Source of the DNA: Halomonas sp.
GTDB lineage: Bacteria > Pseudomonadota > Gammaproteobacteria > Pseudomonadales > Halomonadaceae
Assembly (NCBI RefSeq): GCF_020832045.1
Contig: NZ_JAFIFK010000071.1
Span: 30,638 to 94,637, forward strand
Direction of reading: 5' to 3'
Length of the DNA stretch: 64,000 nt
In this document: piece after piece, positions 52,711 to 60,867 of the stretch
Layout: each line of letters begins with the position of its first letter
Numbering within the stretch: the first letter of the stretch is position 1
Notes under the pieces: model-generated
Told to the model about the DNA's origin: nothing
Database searches by the model: none
Seen by the model: the letters and a program-made list of their open reading frames with translations, nothing else
Position numbers and translations under genes: made by a program

Positions 52711-53707
52711 GACATTGCCTTCGGCGTTGATCGACGACTTCGGCAGGCGTGTCCGATACGTACGTATTTCCGTGACGGACCGCTGCGACTTCCGCTGCGT
52801 ATATTGCATGAGTGAGGAAATGACGTTCCTGCCCCGGGCGCAGATCCTGACGCTGGAAGAGTTGAGCATGGTGGCGCGGGCGTTCGTCGAAATGGGGGTG
52901 GAGAAGATTCGTCTGACGGGAGGCGAACCGCTCGTGCGCCGAGGAATCGATCAATTGATCGAGGAAACGAGTGCGCTGCCGGGGCTGCGCGATCTGGGCA
53001 TGACCACCAATGGCGCGGGTCTGGTCAAGCAGGCCCGGCGCCTTCGCGAGGCAGGCCTGGGGCGTCTCAATATCAGCCTCGACACCTTGGACCCAGAGCG
53101 CTTTCGTCGCCTGACACGCACCGGCGATTTGTCGCGTGTGCTGGAGGGCTTGCAGGCGGCACGTGAGGCCGGCTTCGAACGTATCAAACTGAATGCCGTG
53201 ATCCTCAAAGGGCGCAACGATGACGAAGTGCTCGATCTCGTCGAGTTCGCTCGTTCCGAGCGGGTCGACCTCAGTTTCATCGAGGAGATGCCGCTTGGCG
53301 ATGTGTCCGACCATTCACGAGCCGAGACATTCTGCTCGAGCGATGAAGTCAAGTCAGCGATAGAGCAGCGACACGAGCTGATTCCCACCACGGAATCGAC
53401 GCTGGGACCTTCGCGCTATTTCCGCATGAGTGACAGCGACAGTCGTATCGGTTTCATTTCGCCACACAGCCATAACTTCTGTGCCAGTTGCAATCGGGTG
53501 CGAGTGACAGCGGAAGGGCGGCTCCTGCTCTGCCTGGGGAACGAGCACTCGGTGGATTTGCGTGCCGTACTGCGCCAGTATCCAGGCGACATTGATGCGC
53601 TCAAGCACGCTATCGTGCAGGCACTTCCTCTGAAACCCGAGCGTCACCATTTCACCACGGACGGCGATGTCCAGATCGTTCGCTTCATGAACATGACGGG
53701 CGGCTGA
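52694..53707 (+). CDS. moaA: GTP 3',8-cyclase MoaA
   Basis: A 337-residue radical SAM enzyme that starts Moco synthesis by converting GTP to 3',8-cyclo-GTP. The N-terminal cluster motif is C-x3-C-x2-C in [26 protein letters not shown] and the TTNG segment bind SAM. The C-terminal second cluster has Cys residues in [10 protein letters not shown] and LLLCLGNE. The protein ends in the Gly-Gly pair (NMTGG) needed for activity. ATG 52694 lies within the end of moaE, which fits translational coupling. It is the last gene of the Moco run. Confidence 0.96.
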   Translation: MTKSPETLPSALIDDFGRRVRYVRISVTDRCDFRCVYCMSEEMTFLPRAQILTLEELSMVARAFVEMGVEKIRLTGGEPLVRRGIDQLIEETSALPGLRDLGMTTNGAGLVKQARRLREAGLGRLNISLDTLDPERFRRLTRTGDLSRVLEGLQAAREAGFERIKLNAVILKGRNDDEVLDLVEFARSERVDLSFIEEMPLGDVSDHSRAETFCSSDEVKSAIEQRHELIPTTESTLGPSRYFRMSDSDSRIGFISPHSHNFCASCNRVRVTAEGRLLLCLGNEHSVDLRAVLRQYPGDIDALKHAIVQALPLKPERHHFTTDGDVQIVRFMNMTGG

Positions 53708-53859
53708 AGACGACGTCAGCCGTCAGGTCGTTGTCCTTTTTCTCAGTGATTCGGCTTATCATAGGCCAGGGCTTTTCTTGCCAAATGGGTGATTCGGCAT
53801 ATACTTTCGACGAGTGGGCCTCTGGCCTGACTCGTCTTTTTCTTGCATGGAGGAGGCCA

Positions 53860-54150
53860 ATGTCCAGCGAAACCCTGGAGCGCATCGCCCGGAACAAGAA
53901 CGTGGCTCGTGCCGCTGCTCGTCAATTGAGCATGGAACAGTTGCATAAGCTCTCCGATGTGATCGGCGAGGTCATTGAACAGAAAAACGAAGAAGACAAG
54001 CTACGCAAACAGGAGGAAGCGGACAAGGAGAAGAAGCTGGCTGAGATCCGTGAGGCCATGAACGATGCCGGTCTCTCCGTGGAAGATCTCGTGGGAGAGC
54101 AGCCGCGCCGCCGGCGTGGACGTCCGCCCAAAAATGCCAGTGGCTCGTGA
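53860..54150 (+). CDS. H-NS-like oligomerisation domain with C-terminal AT-hook
   Basis: A 96-residue, highly charged protein. Residues about 5-80 resemble the N-terminal dimerisation part of H-NS (ARQLSMEQLHKLSDVIGEVIEQ, then KKLAEIREAMNDAGLSVEDLVG). In place of the H-NS DNA-binding domain the protein ends in EQPRRRRGRPPKNASGS, which contains the AT-hook core RGRP. It probably binds AT-rich DNA in the minor groove and multimerises. AGGAGG lies just before ATG 53860. The start region is preceded by a long AT-richer leader. H-NS family membership is my assignment by similarity of pattern and is less certain than the AT-hook. Confidence 0.68.
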   Translation: MSSETLERIARNKNVARAAARQLSMEQLHKLSDVIGEVIEQKNEEDKLRKQEEADKEKKLAEIREAMNDAGLSVEDLVGEQPRRRRGRPPKNASGS

Positions 54151-54269
54151 TCCTGAGAGTCCATACGGTCTGCTTGGTGCAAGTTGGAAGGGAGCAAGCA
54201 TGGGGCGTTGCTCCCTTCCGTACGCCTGAATCATGGCATGATAGTCGCGGGTAATTCTCCGCCGGGGCA

Positions 54270-55937
54270 TCAACGATAGGCGGGCGTTTCAACGGCAATC
54301 AACTGCAGATGGATATCCGGCAGTTGGCGAAGATGTTGCGCCATCCAGGCTGTGATCTGGGGCTGCAGGGCTGAGCGTAGTTCGGCCAACGTCTCCACGG
54401 CGATGGCCTCCAATCGCTCGTCCAACCAATCGGTAAAACTTTCTTCGTCCATGGCGCTGACACCATGGGCATCAATCATCAGGCGTCCAATGCGGGTCCA
54501 GCCCGTGCCCGTCGAGGCGATCGAAAGCGCCAGGTAGAGTATGCCGTGGCGCGAAGAGCCTCGGTCTGCGGCAAGGCCCGGCAGGGGCGAGATGGAGTTC
54601 TGAGTGACGATGCAAGGACGCTGGGGGTGGCGCGATTCCAGGCTCAATCCTTCAGCGTCCAGGCGGATCAGGTCGCCGTTCACCGGTGCCAAAGGCGCCT
54701 GGATACCCATCGATTCCGCCAGCTCCTGATGCGCCTGCTGATGGCGGCGTTCACCGTGTACCGGCAGCAAATGTCTCGGCTTTACCCAGTCATAGAAGAT
54801 GCGCAGCTCATCCTGCGCGGGATGGCCGGAAGCGTGCAGTTCGGGATGGTTGAACTCATCCCATATCGCCACATCAAGACGTCCAAGTGCCTGTTTGAGA
54901 CGTTCGATCTGATACTCGTTGCCGGGAATGGCCTTGGCCGAAAACAGCACGGTATCGCCGGCCATCAACTCGAAACTCTGGTGGCGCCCATGGGCGAGAC
55001 GACTCAAGGCGGCGCGTGGTTCGCCCTGGCTGCCCGTGGCAATCACCAATACCTCATCGGGAGGCAGGTAGCCAAGGTCGCTGACCGGAACCAGGGCGGG
55101 CATCTCTTCCAGGTAGCCGAGGCCGCGGGCGACCATCACCATGCGCTCCATGGCACGGCCCATCAGGCTTACCCGGCGACCGCAGCGCTCGGCTGCTTGC
55201 GCCACGGCCAGTACTCGGGCCAGGTTGCTGGCAAAACAGGTCACCACGACTCGGCCCGCACACTGGCTAAGGCGGTGCTCGAGGGCTCTGGCGACATCGC
55301 CCTCGCTGCGTGAATGACCCGGCATGGGAGCATTGGTAGAGTCGCCCACCACCAGATCCAGCGGCGCCAGAGCACGAAAGGTCGAACTCTTGATTGGCGG
55401 ACCGACCAACGGTTCGGGGTCGAGCTTCCAGTCACCGGTATGCAATACGCGGTACTCCCCGGCGGCTATCAAAAGGGCACAGCTTTCAGGGATCGAGTGC
55501 GTAAGCGGCAGGTAGCGAAGACTAAAGGGGCTACACTCCAGTGCCTCGCCCGCTTCAATCACTTGAATGGCGTCGCTGGACAAGCCGCGTTCATGGAACT
55601 TGGCGCGCAGTAACCCCGCGGCAAGTGGGGTGGCGTAGATGGGGCATTGCCACTTGGGCCACAGCCAGGCCGCTGCACCGATGTGGTCCTCGTGGCCATG
55701 GGTAATGAACAAGGCCTTGGGATGGATGCCAAGCGCCTCGGGGGTTTCGAGGCTCGGAACCTGGAGTGGCGTGTCCGGCAGATCCTGGCGAATCATCATG
55801 CCGCAATCTACGGCGACCCAGTCCTCGCCATATCCGTAGAGTCCCAGATTCATACCGATCTCGCCGCAGCCCCCCAAGGGCAGGAAGTGGAGCGGGCAGC
55901 GGCGGCGGGGACGTATGGTGACGCGATTCGAAGACAT
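54270..55937 (-). CDS. RNase J-like metallo-beta-lactamase-fold ribonuclease
   Basis: A 555-residue protein of the RNase J family. The metallo-beta-lactamase domain opens with FLPLGGCGEIGMNL, and the metal site His80-x-His82-x-Asp84-His85 is in THGHEDHIGA. Further motifs are LPLTHSIPESCAL, LHTGDWKLDPEP and GDSTNAP. The beta-CASP part includes VVTCFASNLARV and [15 protein letters not shown], with PVHGERRHQQAH near its end. The C-terminal domain is short. RNase J has 5'-exonuclease and endonuclease activity on RNA. It is found chiefly outside gammaproteobacteria, although some members carry it. The start at 55937 has no clear ribosome-binding site. Confidence 0.87.
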   Translation of the reverse strand: MSSNRVTIRPRRRCPLHFLPLGGCGEIGMNLGLYGYGEDWVAVDCGMMIRQDLPDTPLQVPSLETPEALGIHPKALFITHGHEDHIGAAAWLWPKWQCPIYATPLAAGLLRAKFHERGLSSDAIQVIEAGEALECSPFSLRYLPLTHSIPESCALLIAAGEYRVLHTGDWKLDPEPLVGPPIKSSTFRALAPLDLVVGDSTNAPMPGHSRSEGDVARALEHRLSQCAGRVVVTCFASNLARVLAVAQAAERCGRRVSLMGRAMERMVMVARGLGYLEEMPALVPVSDLGYLPPDEVLVIATGSQGEPRAALSRLAHGRHQSFELMAGDTVLFSAKAIPGNEYQIERLKQALGRLDVAIWDEFNHPELHASGHPAQDELRIFYDWVKPRHLLPVHGERRHQQAHQELAESMGIQAPLAPVNGDLIRLDAEGLSLESRHPQRPCIVTQNSISPLPGLAADRGSSRHGILYLALSIASTGTGWTRIGRLMIDAHGVSAMDEESFTDWLDERLEAIAVETLAELRSALQPQITAWMAQHLRQLPDIHLQLIAVETPAYR

Positions 55938-56084
55938 CGGCAAAACATGACCAGACAGGTGAGTCTTCACTATACGGGATCGGCGGCACCCTTCCAATGC
56001 GAGCCCGGCACGGGCGGGTGTGTCGGGATCTGGCGAGTCCGCTACAATGCGTGCTTCCGATTACCCTCCAGCACTGGGTTGGCC

Positions 56085-56939
56085 ATGTCTCACTACTATC
56101 GTCTCGTCGTTTCCTGCCCCGATCGCCGGGGCATCGTGGCCCGTGTCTCCGGCTTCATTGCGGGGCACGGCGGCTCCATCACCGAAGCCAGCCAGCACTC
56201 CGATCTGGAAGCCGAGCGCTTCTTCATGCGCTACGAGATTCTCGCCGACTCCATCGGTATGAGCGCGGCTGAGCTGACAGAGGCTTTCGCACCAGTGGCG
56301 CGGGAGTTCGACATGGATTGGGCTCTGCGTGATACCCGGCATCGGCCGCGGGTCGTGATCATGGTCTCGCGTGAGTCTCACTGCCTGGTGGACCTACTCT
56401 ATCGTTGGACGGCAGGAGAGCTGGATGGCGATATTGTCGGTGTCATCTCCAACCACGACGATATGCGCGGTCTGGTGGAATGGCACGGCCTGCCCTACAT
56501 ACACGTTCCGGTGGCGGCCGAGGACAAGCGTGCAGCCTTCGATGAGGTCGAGCGCCACGTAGAAGCGCTTGAAGCCGAGGTGGTGGTGCTGGCCCGCTAC
56601 ATGCAGATCCTTCCGCCGCGGCTTTGCCAGCGCTATGCCGGACGCGTCATCAACATCCATCACAGCTTCCTGCCTTCTTTTGCCGGCGCCCGGCCCTACC
56701 ATCAGGCTCACTCTCGTGGCGTAAAACTCATCGGTGCCACCTGCCACTACGTTACCGAGGAACTGGATGCCGGGCCCATCATCGAACAAGACATACATAG
56801 AGTGAGCCACTGCCATACGCCTCAAGATCTGGTGCGATTCGGGCGCGACGTGGAAAAGGCGGTACTGGCACGTGGCTTGCGCTGGCACCTTGAGGACCGG
56901 GTACTCATACACGGCAACAAGACGGTGGTGTTCGCCTGA
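56085..56939 (+). CDS. purU: Formyltetrahydrofolate deformylase
   Basis: A 284-residue PurU. The N-terminal ACT domain (about 1-80: LVVSCPDRRGIVARVSGFIAGHGG) senses glycine and methionine in the Escherichia coli enzyme. The C-terminal formyltransferase-like domain has RGLVEWHGLPY, the catalytic Asn and His in INIHHSFLPSF, and the Asp in EELDAGPIIEQD. It hydrolyses 10-formyl-THF to formate and THF, balancing one-carbon units and supplying formate. ATG 56085 fits the family start. It is divergent from the RNase J-like gene. Confidence 0.95.
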   Translation: MSHYYRLVVSCPDRRGIVARVSGFIAGHGGSITEASQHSDLEAERFFMRYEILADSIGMSAAELTEAFAPVAREFDMDWALRDTRHRPRVVIMVSRESHCLVDLLYRWTAGELDGDIVGVISNHDDMRGLVEWHGLPYIHVPVAAEDKRAAFDEVERHVEALEAEVVVLARYMQILPPRLCQRYAGRVINIHHSFLPSFAGARPYHQAHSRGVKLIGATCHYVTEELDAGPIIEQDIHRVSHCHTPQDLVRFGRDVEKAVLARGLRWHLEDRVLIHGNKTVVFA

Positions 56940-56957
56940 TTCCGGCGGGAGTTCGGC

Positions 56958-57629
56958 ATGACGTTTTCCGAATTGGTACTTCCTGTCTGGCTGCTGATCG
57001 CCTGTGGGGCGCTCGCCTTGGCGGTCGTCGGCGTGGGACTGACGCAGCTCCCTTGGCGAGCGCTGTCAGGTGATCGCGCACTTCAGCATCGATGGCTGGC
57101 GGCGAGCCTCGCCGTCGTTCTGCTGTGGCAGCTCAGGGCACAGTCGGTCGACTGGTTGAGCTTGCATTTGATGCTGACGCCGCTGCTCACGCTGATCTTC
57201 AAGGCGCCGATGGCGCTGGTGACCAACCTGTTGGCCAACCTTTCTCTGGTGCTGCTGGGCAAGGTGGGTTGGCCGCTCTTGGGCGTCAACGTGCTGATCA
57301 CCGGCGTGATACCGGTTGTGATCACAGTATCGATATGGCGCATCGTGGATCGTTTGATGCCTGACAATCTAATGTTGTTTCTCTTCGTCTGCGGTTTCTT
57401 CGGCGCGGCATTGGCTACGCTCGGTACGGGGCTCGCTGGCCTGGGCATGATCATGCTGGCTTCCGGCGATCCCGAAGCGGTGTATCTGGCAAGAGAGTAT
57501 GCGCTGTTCTTGCCGCTGCTGATGCCTTCTGAAGCCTTTCTGACGGGCATGCTGCTTGGTATTTTGATGGTCTACCACCCTCACTGGGTGGCCACCTTCG
57601 ACAGCCATCGCTATATCGATACCAAATGA
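56958..57629 (+). CDS. CbiM-like energy-coupling factor membrane protein
   Basis: A 223-residue membrane protein with about seven helices. It resembles the CbiM-type S-component family (COG3235-like): HLMLTPLLTLIFKAPMALVTNLLANL has the expected His in the second or third helix, followed by VNVLITGVIPVVITV and a C-terminal PSEAFLTGMLLGILMVYHP. CbiM proteins bind cobalt or nickel, usually through an N-terminal Met-His motif that is not evident here. No CbiQ or ATPase genes are nearby. It lies 18 bases after purU and converges on dinB. Substrate unknown. Confidence 0.72.
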   Translation: MTFSELVLPVWLLIACGALALAVVGVGLTQLPWRALSGDRALQHRWLAASLAVVLLWQLRAQSVDWLSLHLMLTPLLTLIFKAPMALVTNLLANLSLVLLGKVGWPLLGVNVLITGVIPVVITVSIWRIVDRLMPDNLMLFLFVCGFFGAALATLGTGLAGLGMIMLASGDPEAVYLAREYALFLPLLMPSEAFLTGMLLGILMVYHPHWVATFDSHRYIDTK

Positions 57630-57631
57630 TG

Positions 57632-58681
57632 TCAGAGCGGCAGGCTCAGCTGTCGCTTGGCGTCGTCCGGGACCAGTCTGACTCCCACCCCAAGCAGGCG
57701 TACCGGGCGTTGTCGTCTGGCCCAGGCCTGCTCCATCAGCGTCGAATAGGTGCGCAGCTCCGGAGCGCCGCCGCGACTGTCGAGAGTGGTGAGTGAGAAG
57801 TCGTCAAAGCGAACCTTGACGAACGTGCCCGCTACCGGTGGATGGCCGTGACGAGCCAAGCGAGCTTCGAGCCGCTCCCAAAGGGGCGTCAGTTGGGCAT
57901 GGCACTCGGCAACGGTCGGCAGGTCGGTGGCGAAGGTGGTTTCTACGCTCACGGACTTTCGCTCACGCTCGATGCGCACCGGTCTCTCGTCTATCCCTCG
58001 TGCCAGTTCGAACAGGCGCTTGCCGAATTTTCCGAATTCCTGCAATAGCCGCTCCAGTGGAACGTGCTGAAGATCCTCGCAGGTGGCAATCATCAGCGCC
58101 TCGAGCCGCTTGGCCGTAGCCGGACCGACACCATGCAGCTTGGTGACGGGAAGTTGGCGGATGAATTGGTCCACCTGGTCCGGTGCGATAACGGTGAGAC
58201 CATCCGGCTTTTCCCAATCACTGGCGATCTTGGCCAAAAACTTGGCCGGTGCGGCGCCCACCGAGACCGTGATTCCCACCCGCTTGAGACACTCTTCCTT
58301 CAGCCAGCGCGCCATCCAGGTGGCGCTGCCCGAAAAGCGGGTAACATCGGTTACGTCAAGAAAGGCCTCGTCAAGAGAGAGCGGTTCCACCAGCGGGGTC
58401 AGCTCATGGAAGATGGTAAGCAATTGCTGGGAGGCTTCACGGTAGCGGTCGAAATCTCCCTTGAGCAAGGTGAGATGGGGGCACAGGCGCAGCGCTCTTG
58501 CGGTGGGCATGGCGGAATGGATGCCGTAGGCGCGGGCAGGGTAGTTGCAGGTGGCGATCACGCCGCGACCCTCGGCGGTGCCGCCAATGGCCAGCGGCAC
58601 CTCCCGCAGTGCAGGGTTGTCGCGCATCTCGACCGCAGCGTAGAAGCAGTCGCAGTCGGCATGCAGAATCTTGCGGCTCAT
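57632..58681 (-). CDS. dinB: DNA polymerase IV
   Basis: A 349-residue Y-family polymerase. The catalytic acids lie in ILHADCDCFYAAVE and PLSLDEAFLDVTD. YREASQQLL and the helix-hairpin-helix region TKLHGVGPATAKRLEAL are typical of DinB. The C-terminus, RQLSLPL, is a beta-clamp-binding motif. It performs error-prone translesion synthesis under the SOS response. It starts 30 bases after the lexA stop in the same direction, and no separate promoter is evident, so lexA and dinB probably share the SOS-controlled promoter upstream of lexA. Confidence 0.96.
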   Translation of the reverse strand: MSRKILHADCDCFYAAVEMRDNPALREVPLAIGGTAEGRGVIATCNYPARAYGIHSAMPTARALRLCPHLTLLKGDFDRYREASQQLLTIFHELTPLVEPLSLDEAFLDVTDVTRFSGSATWMARWLKEECLKRVGITVSVGAAPAKFLAKIASDWEKPDGLTVIAPDQVDQFIRQLPVTKLHGVGPATAKRLEALMIATCEDLQHVPLERLLQEFGKFGKRLFELARGIDERPVRIERERKSVSVETTFATDLPTVAECHAQLTPLWERLEARLARHGHPPVAGTFVKVRFDDFSLTTLDSRGGAPELRTYSTLMEQAWARRQRPVRLLGVGVRLVPDDAKRQLSLPL

Positions 58682-58711
58682 AACGACTTACCGGCCGAGC
58701 GCAGCCAGCTC

Positions 58712-59359
58712 TCAGCCCAACGCTTGGCCACTGCCACCGCGGATCACGCCTACGCCAATGCCTTCGATCTCGAGCGCTTGATGGCGCAGATCGATTTCAA
58801 TCGGCGCGAAGTCGGGGTTCTCGGCTTCCAGTACGACATGATGGCCTTGGCGGTGGAAGCGTTTGACCGTCACCTCGTCCTCGAGCCGTGCCACCACGAT
58901 CTGCCCGTCGCGCACCCGTTCGGTGCGATGTACCGCCAGCAGATCGCCCTCCAGAATGCCGACGTCTTTCATCGACAGACCGCGTACCTTCAGCAGGTAG
59001 TCGGCCCGAGGAGTGAAGTAGTCCGGAGGCAGGGGGCAGTAGCGATCGATGTGTTCGGCGGCAAGGATGGGGCTGCCCGCGGCCACTTCCCCGATGATCG
59101 GCAGCCCTTCGCCACCTGATTCGGGAGTGGCGTTATCGCTCTCCTGGGCTGGCAGGCGAATGCCGCGGGAGGTGCCGCGGATGACGCGGATCACGCCCTT
59201 GCGTTCCAGTGCGCGCAGGTGCTCCTCGGCCGCATTTGGCGAGCGAAAGCCGAGGGCTCGGGCGATCTCGGCGCGAGTAGGGGGATAGCCCAGGTCGTGC
59301 ATGGTCTTGACGATGAAATCGTAAACGTTCTGCTGGCGCGACGTTAGGGGACGGCTCAT
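58712..59359 (-). CDS. lexA: SOS repressor LexA
   Basis: A 215-residue LexA. The winged helix-turn-helix covers about residues 1-66 ([31 protein letters not shown]). The self-cleavage site is Ala94-Gly95 in [11 protein letters not shown], and the catalytic dyad is Ser129 in VRGLSMKD and Lys166 in EVTVKRF. RecA-stimulated self-cleavage relieves repression of the SOS genes. ATG 59359 is followed by the canonical LexA N-terminus and preceded by GGAG. An SOS box lies 29 bases upstream. dinB follows in the same unit; psrA diverges on the other side, as in Pseudomonas. Confidence 0.97.
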   Translation of the reverse strand: MSRPLTSRQQNVYDFIVKTMHDLGYPPTRAEIARALGFRSPNAAEEHLRALERKGVIRVIRGTSRGIRLPAQESDNATPESGGEGLPIIGEVAAGSPILAAEHIDRYCPLPPDYFTPRADYLLKVRGLSMKDVGILEGDLLAVHRTERVRDGQIVVARLEDEVTVKRFHRQGHHVVLEAENPDFAPIEIDLRHQALEIEGIGVGVIRGGSGQALG

Positions 59360-59387
59360 GGCGAACTCCGTTAGCTGTCTTGCGGTA

Positions 59388-59403
59388 TTGTGCAAGTATA
59401 CAG
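59388..59403. promoter_or_regulatory. SOS (LexA) box upstream of lexA
   Basis: Read on the minus strand, CTG-TATACTTGCA-CAA (59403-59388) matches the CTG-N10-CAG pattern with one final-base mismatch and the typical TATA-rich left half. It lies 29 bases before the lexA start, where LexA would autoregulate lexA-dinB. Confidence 0.7.
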
Positions 59404-59460
59404 CATGGAAGTCTATCCAGTAAAAAGCCGCTGTGCCAAACCCGCTCAGCTACGATATCG

Positions 59461-59535
59461 CGTTTTAAACGACATTGAAGACGCACACATTGAGGGATGA
59501 AAGATAATGACGTAGACTTTTGTAATGTTTAAAAC
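59461..59535. promoter_or_regulatory. Candidate PsrA operators upstream of psrA
   Basis: Two small palindromes with GTTT/AAAC arms occur in the psrA leader: CGTTTTAAACG (59461-59471) and GTTTAAAAC (59527-59535). PsrA of Pseudomonas recognises GAAAC-N4-GTTTC-like sites and represses itself. The arm sequence fits but the spacing is shorter, so the assignment is tentative. Confidence 0.4.
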
Positions 59536-59559
59536 AGTTGTTTCTAGCGGAAACTGATC

Positions 59560-60225
59560 ATGGCGCAGACCGACACCGTTACACGTATTCTCGACACAGC
59601 CGAGGTTCTTTTTGCCGAGCGCGGCTTCGCCGAAACCTCCCTGCGGACCATCACCAGCAAGGCGCGTGTCAACCTCGCCGCGGTGAATTATCACTTCGGT
59701 TCCAAGAAGGCCCTCATCCAGGCGGTCTTCTCGCGCTATCTCGACCCCTTCACCGTGCGCTTCCATCATGCCCTCGACGAGCTCGAGGAGCGACATGCCG
59801 GTGGCACGATTCCCCTCGAGGAACTGCTCGAAACCATGGCCCGCACCGTGCTCGAAGTGCCCGCGGAAAAGCATAGTCTCAAGGTGTTCATGAAACTGCT
59901 CGGTCTGGCATACAGCCAGGCGCAGGGGCACCTGAGGCGGCATATTCAGGAGGAGTACGGCAGCGTCTTTTCCCGTTTCACCGAATTGGTGCGTCAGGCG
60001 ACGCCGGAGCTGCCCGATGCCGAGCGTTTCTGGCGTCTGCATTTCATGCTGGGAACGGTGATCTTTACGCTTTCCGGCCTCGATGCGCTGCGCGATATCG
60101 CCGAAAAGGATTACCACGAGCATGTGTCGGTGCGCGACCTGATACGCCGCTTACGCCCCGTTGTGGTGGCGGCGATGAACGCCCCGTTGCCGCCGCCGGC
60201 ATTGCCCGCCTCGAAGGCAAGCTGA
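59560..60225 (+). CDS. psrA: TetR-family regulator PsrA
   Basis: A 221-residue TetR-family protein that is strikingly similar to Pseudomonas PsrA. The helix-turn-helix has ILDTAEVLFAERGFAETSLR, ITSKARVNLAAVNYHFGSKKALIQAVFSR (from about residue 30) and the ligand domain has MKLLGLAYSQAQGHLRRHI, with FWRLHFMLGTVIFTLSG. PsrA senses long-chain fatty acids, represses beta-oxidation genes and itself, and in Pseudomonas activates rpoS. The neighbourhood lexA-psrA-nagZ is the same as in Pseudomonas aeruginosa, which supports orthology. The C-terminal Pro/Ala-rich tail is short and variable. Confidence 0.9.
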   Translation: MAQTDTVTRILDTAEVLFAERGFAETSLRTITSKARVNLAAVNYHFGSKKALIQAVFSRYLDPFTVRFHHALDELEERHAGGTIPLEELLETMARTVLEVPAEKHSLKVFMKLLGLAYSQAQGHLRRHIQEEYGSVFSRFTELVRQATPELPDAERFWRLHFMLGTVIFTLSGLDALRDIAEKDYHEHVSVRDLIRRLRPVVVAAMNAPLPPPALPASKAS

Positions 60226-60227
60226 AC

Positions 60228-60746
60228 ATGCATACCCCAAGGCTCGAGACGCTGCCGCCACAGGATGGGGGCTGGCTCGAAATCGATATCGGTCGACAAT
60301 GTCTCGTTCATTATCTCGGCGATCAGCCACGTAACGAGTGGCCGGTATCCACGGCCTTGGCCGGTGCCGGCCAGCGCGAGGGAAGCGGTTCCACGCCGCT
60401 CGGCTGGCATTATATCAGGGCTGCCATCGGCGATGGCCTCCCGCCTGGCAGCGTGTTTCGCGGGCGACGTCCCACCGGTGAGATCTATAGCCCCGAATTG
60501 GCCGCGGCCAATCCGGAGCGCGACTGGATTCTCACGCGAATTCTGTGGCTGTGCGGTCTCGAGCGTGGCTTCAACCGTGGTGGTGACGTCGATTCCCAGA
60601 GACGCTATATCTATCTACATGGCACTCCACCCGATCAGCCGATGGGGGAGCCGCGTTCGCATGGCTGCATCCGCATGCGTGACCATGACCTGCTCGAGGT
60701 CTTTGGCGTGGCAATGCCGGGTACCCCGGTCTGGCTTCACGATTGA
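60228..60746 (+). CDS. Signal-less YkuD protein, probable cytoplasmic L,D-carboxypeptidase
   Basis: A 172-residue YkuD (L,D-transpeptidase-fold) protein. The active-site motif is present: His131 in YLHGTP, then His145 and the catalytic Cys147 in PRSHGCIRM. There is no signal peptide, lipobox or membrane helix, so it should be cytoplasmic, unlike ordinary L,D-transpeptidases. Acinetobacter ElsL is a YkuD protein of this kind that acts as a cytoplasmic L,D-carboxypeptidase, trimming recycled tetrapeptides. It starts two bases after psrA and lies upstream of nagZ, another recycling enzyme. The transpeptidase label alone would probably mislead. Confidence 0.78.
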   Translation: MHTPRLETLPPQDGGWLEIDIGRQCLVHYLGDQPRNEWPVSTALAGAGQREGSGSTPLGWHYIRAAIGDGLPPGSVFRGRRPTGEIYSPELAAANPERDWILTRILWLCGLERGFNRGGDVDSQRRYIYLHGTPPDQPMGEPRSHGCIRMRDHDLLEVFGVAMPGTPVWLHD

Positions 60747-60867
60747 ACCAGCCGGCTCGCTCGCGCTCCAGCATGTTCGGTAGCCGTGTCGGCCACTCCC
60801 CATAGCTGTTGCCGGGGGCGGCTTTGGTCTAGAATCAGCTCCCTTTGATGGCCACAGGACTTCGCTC

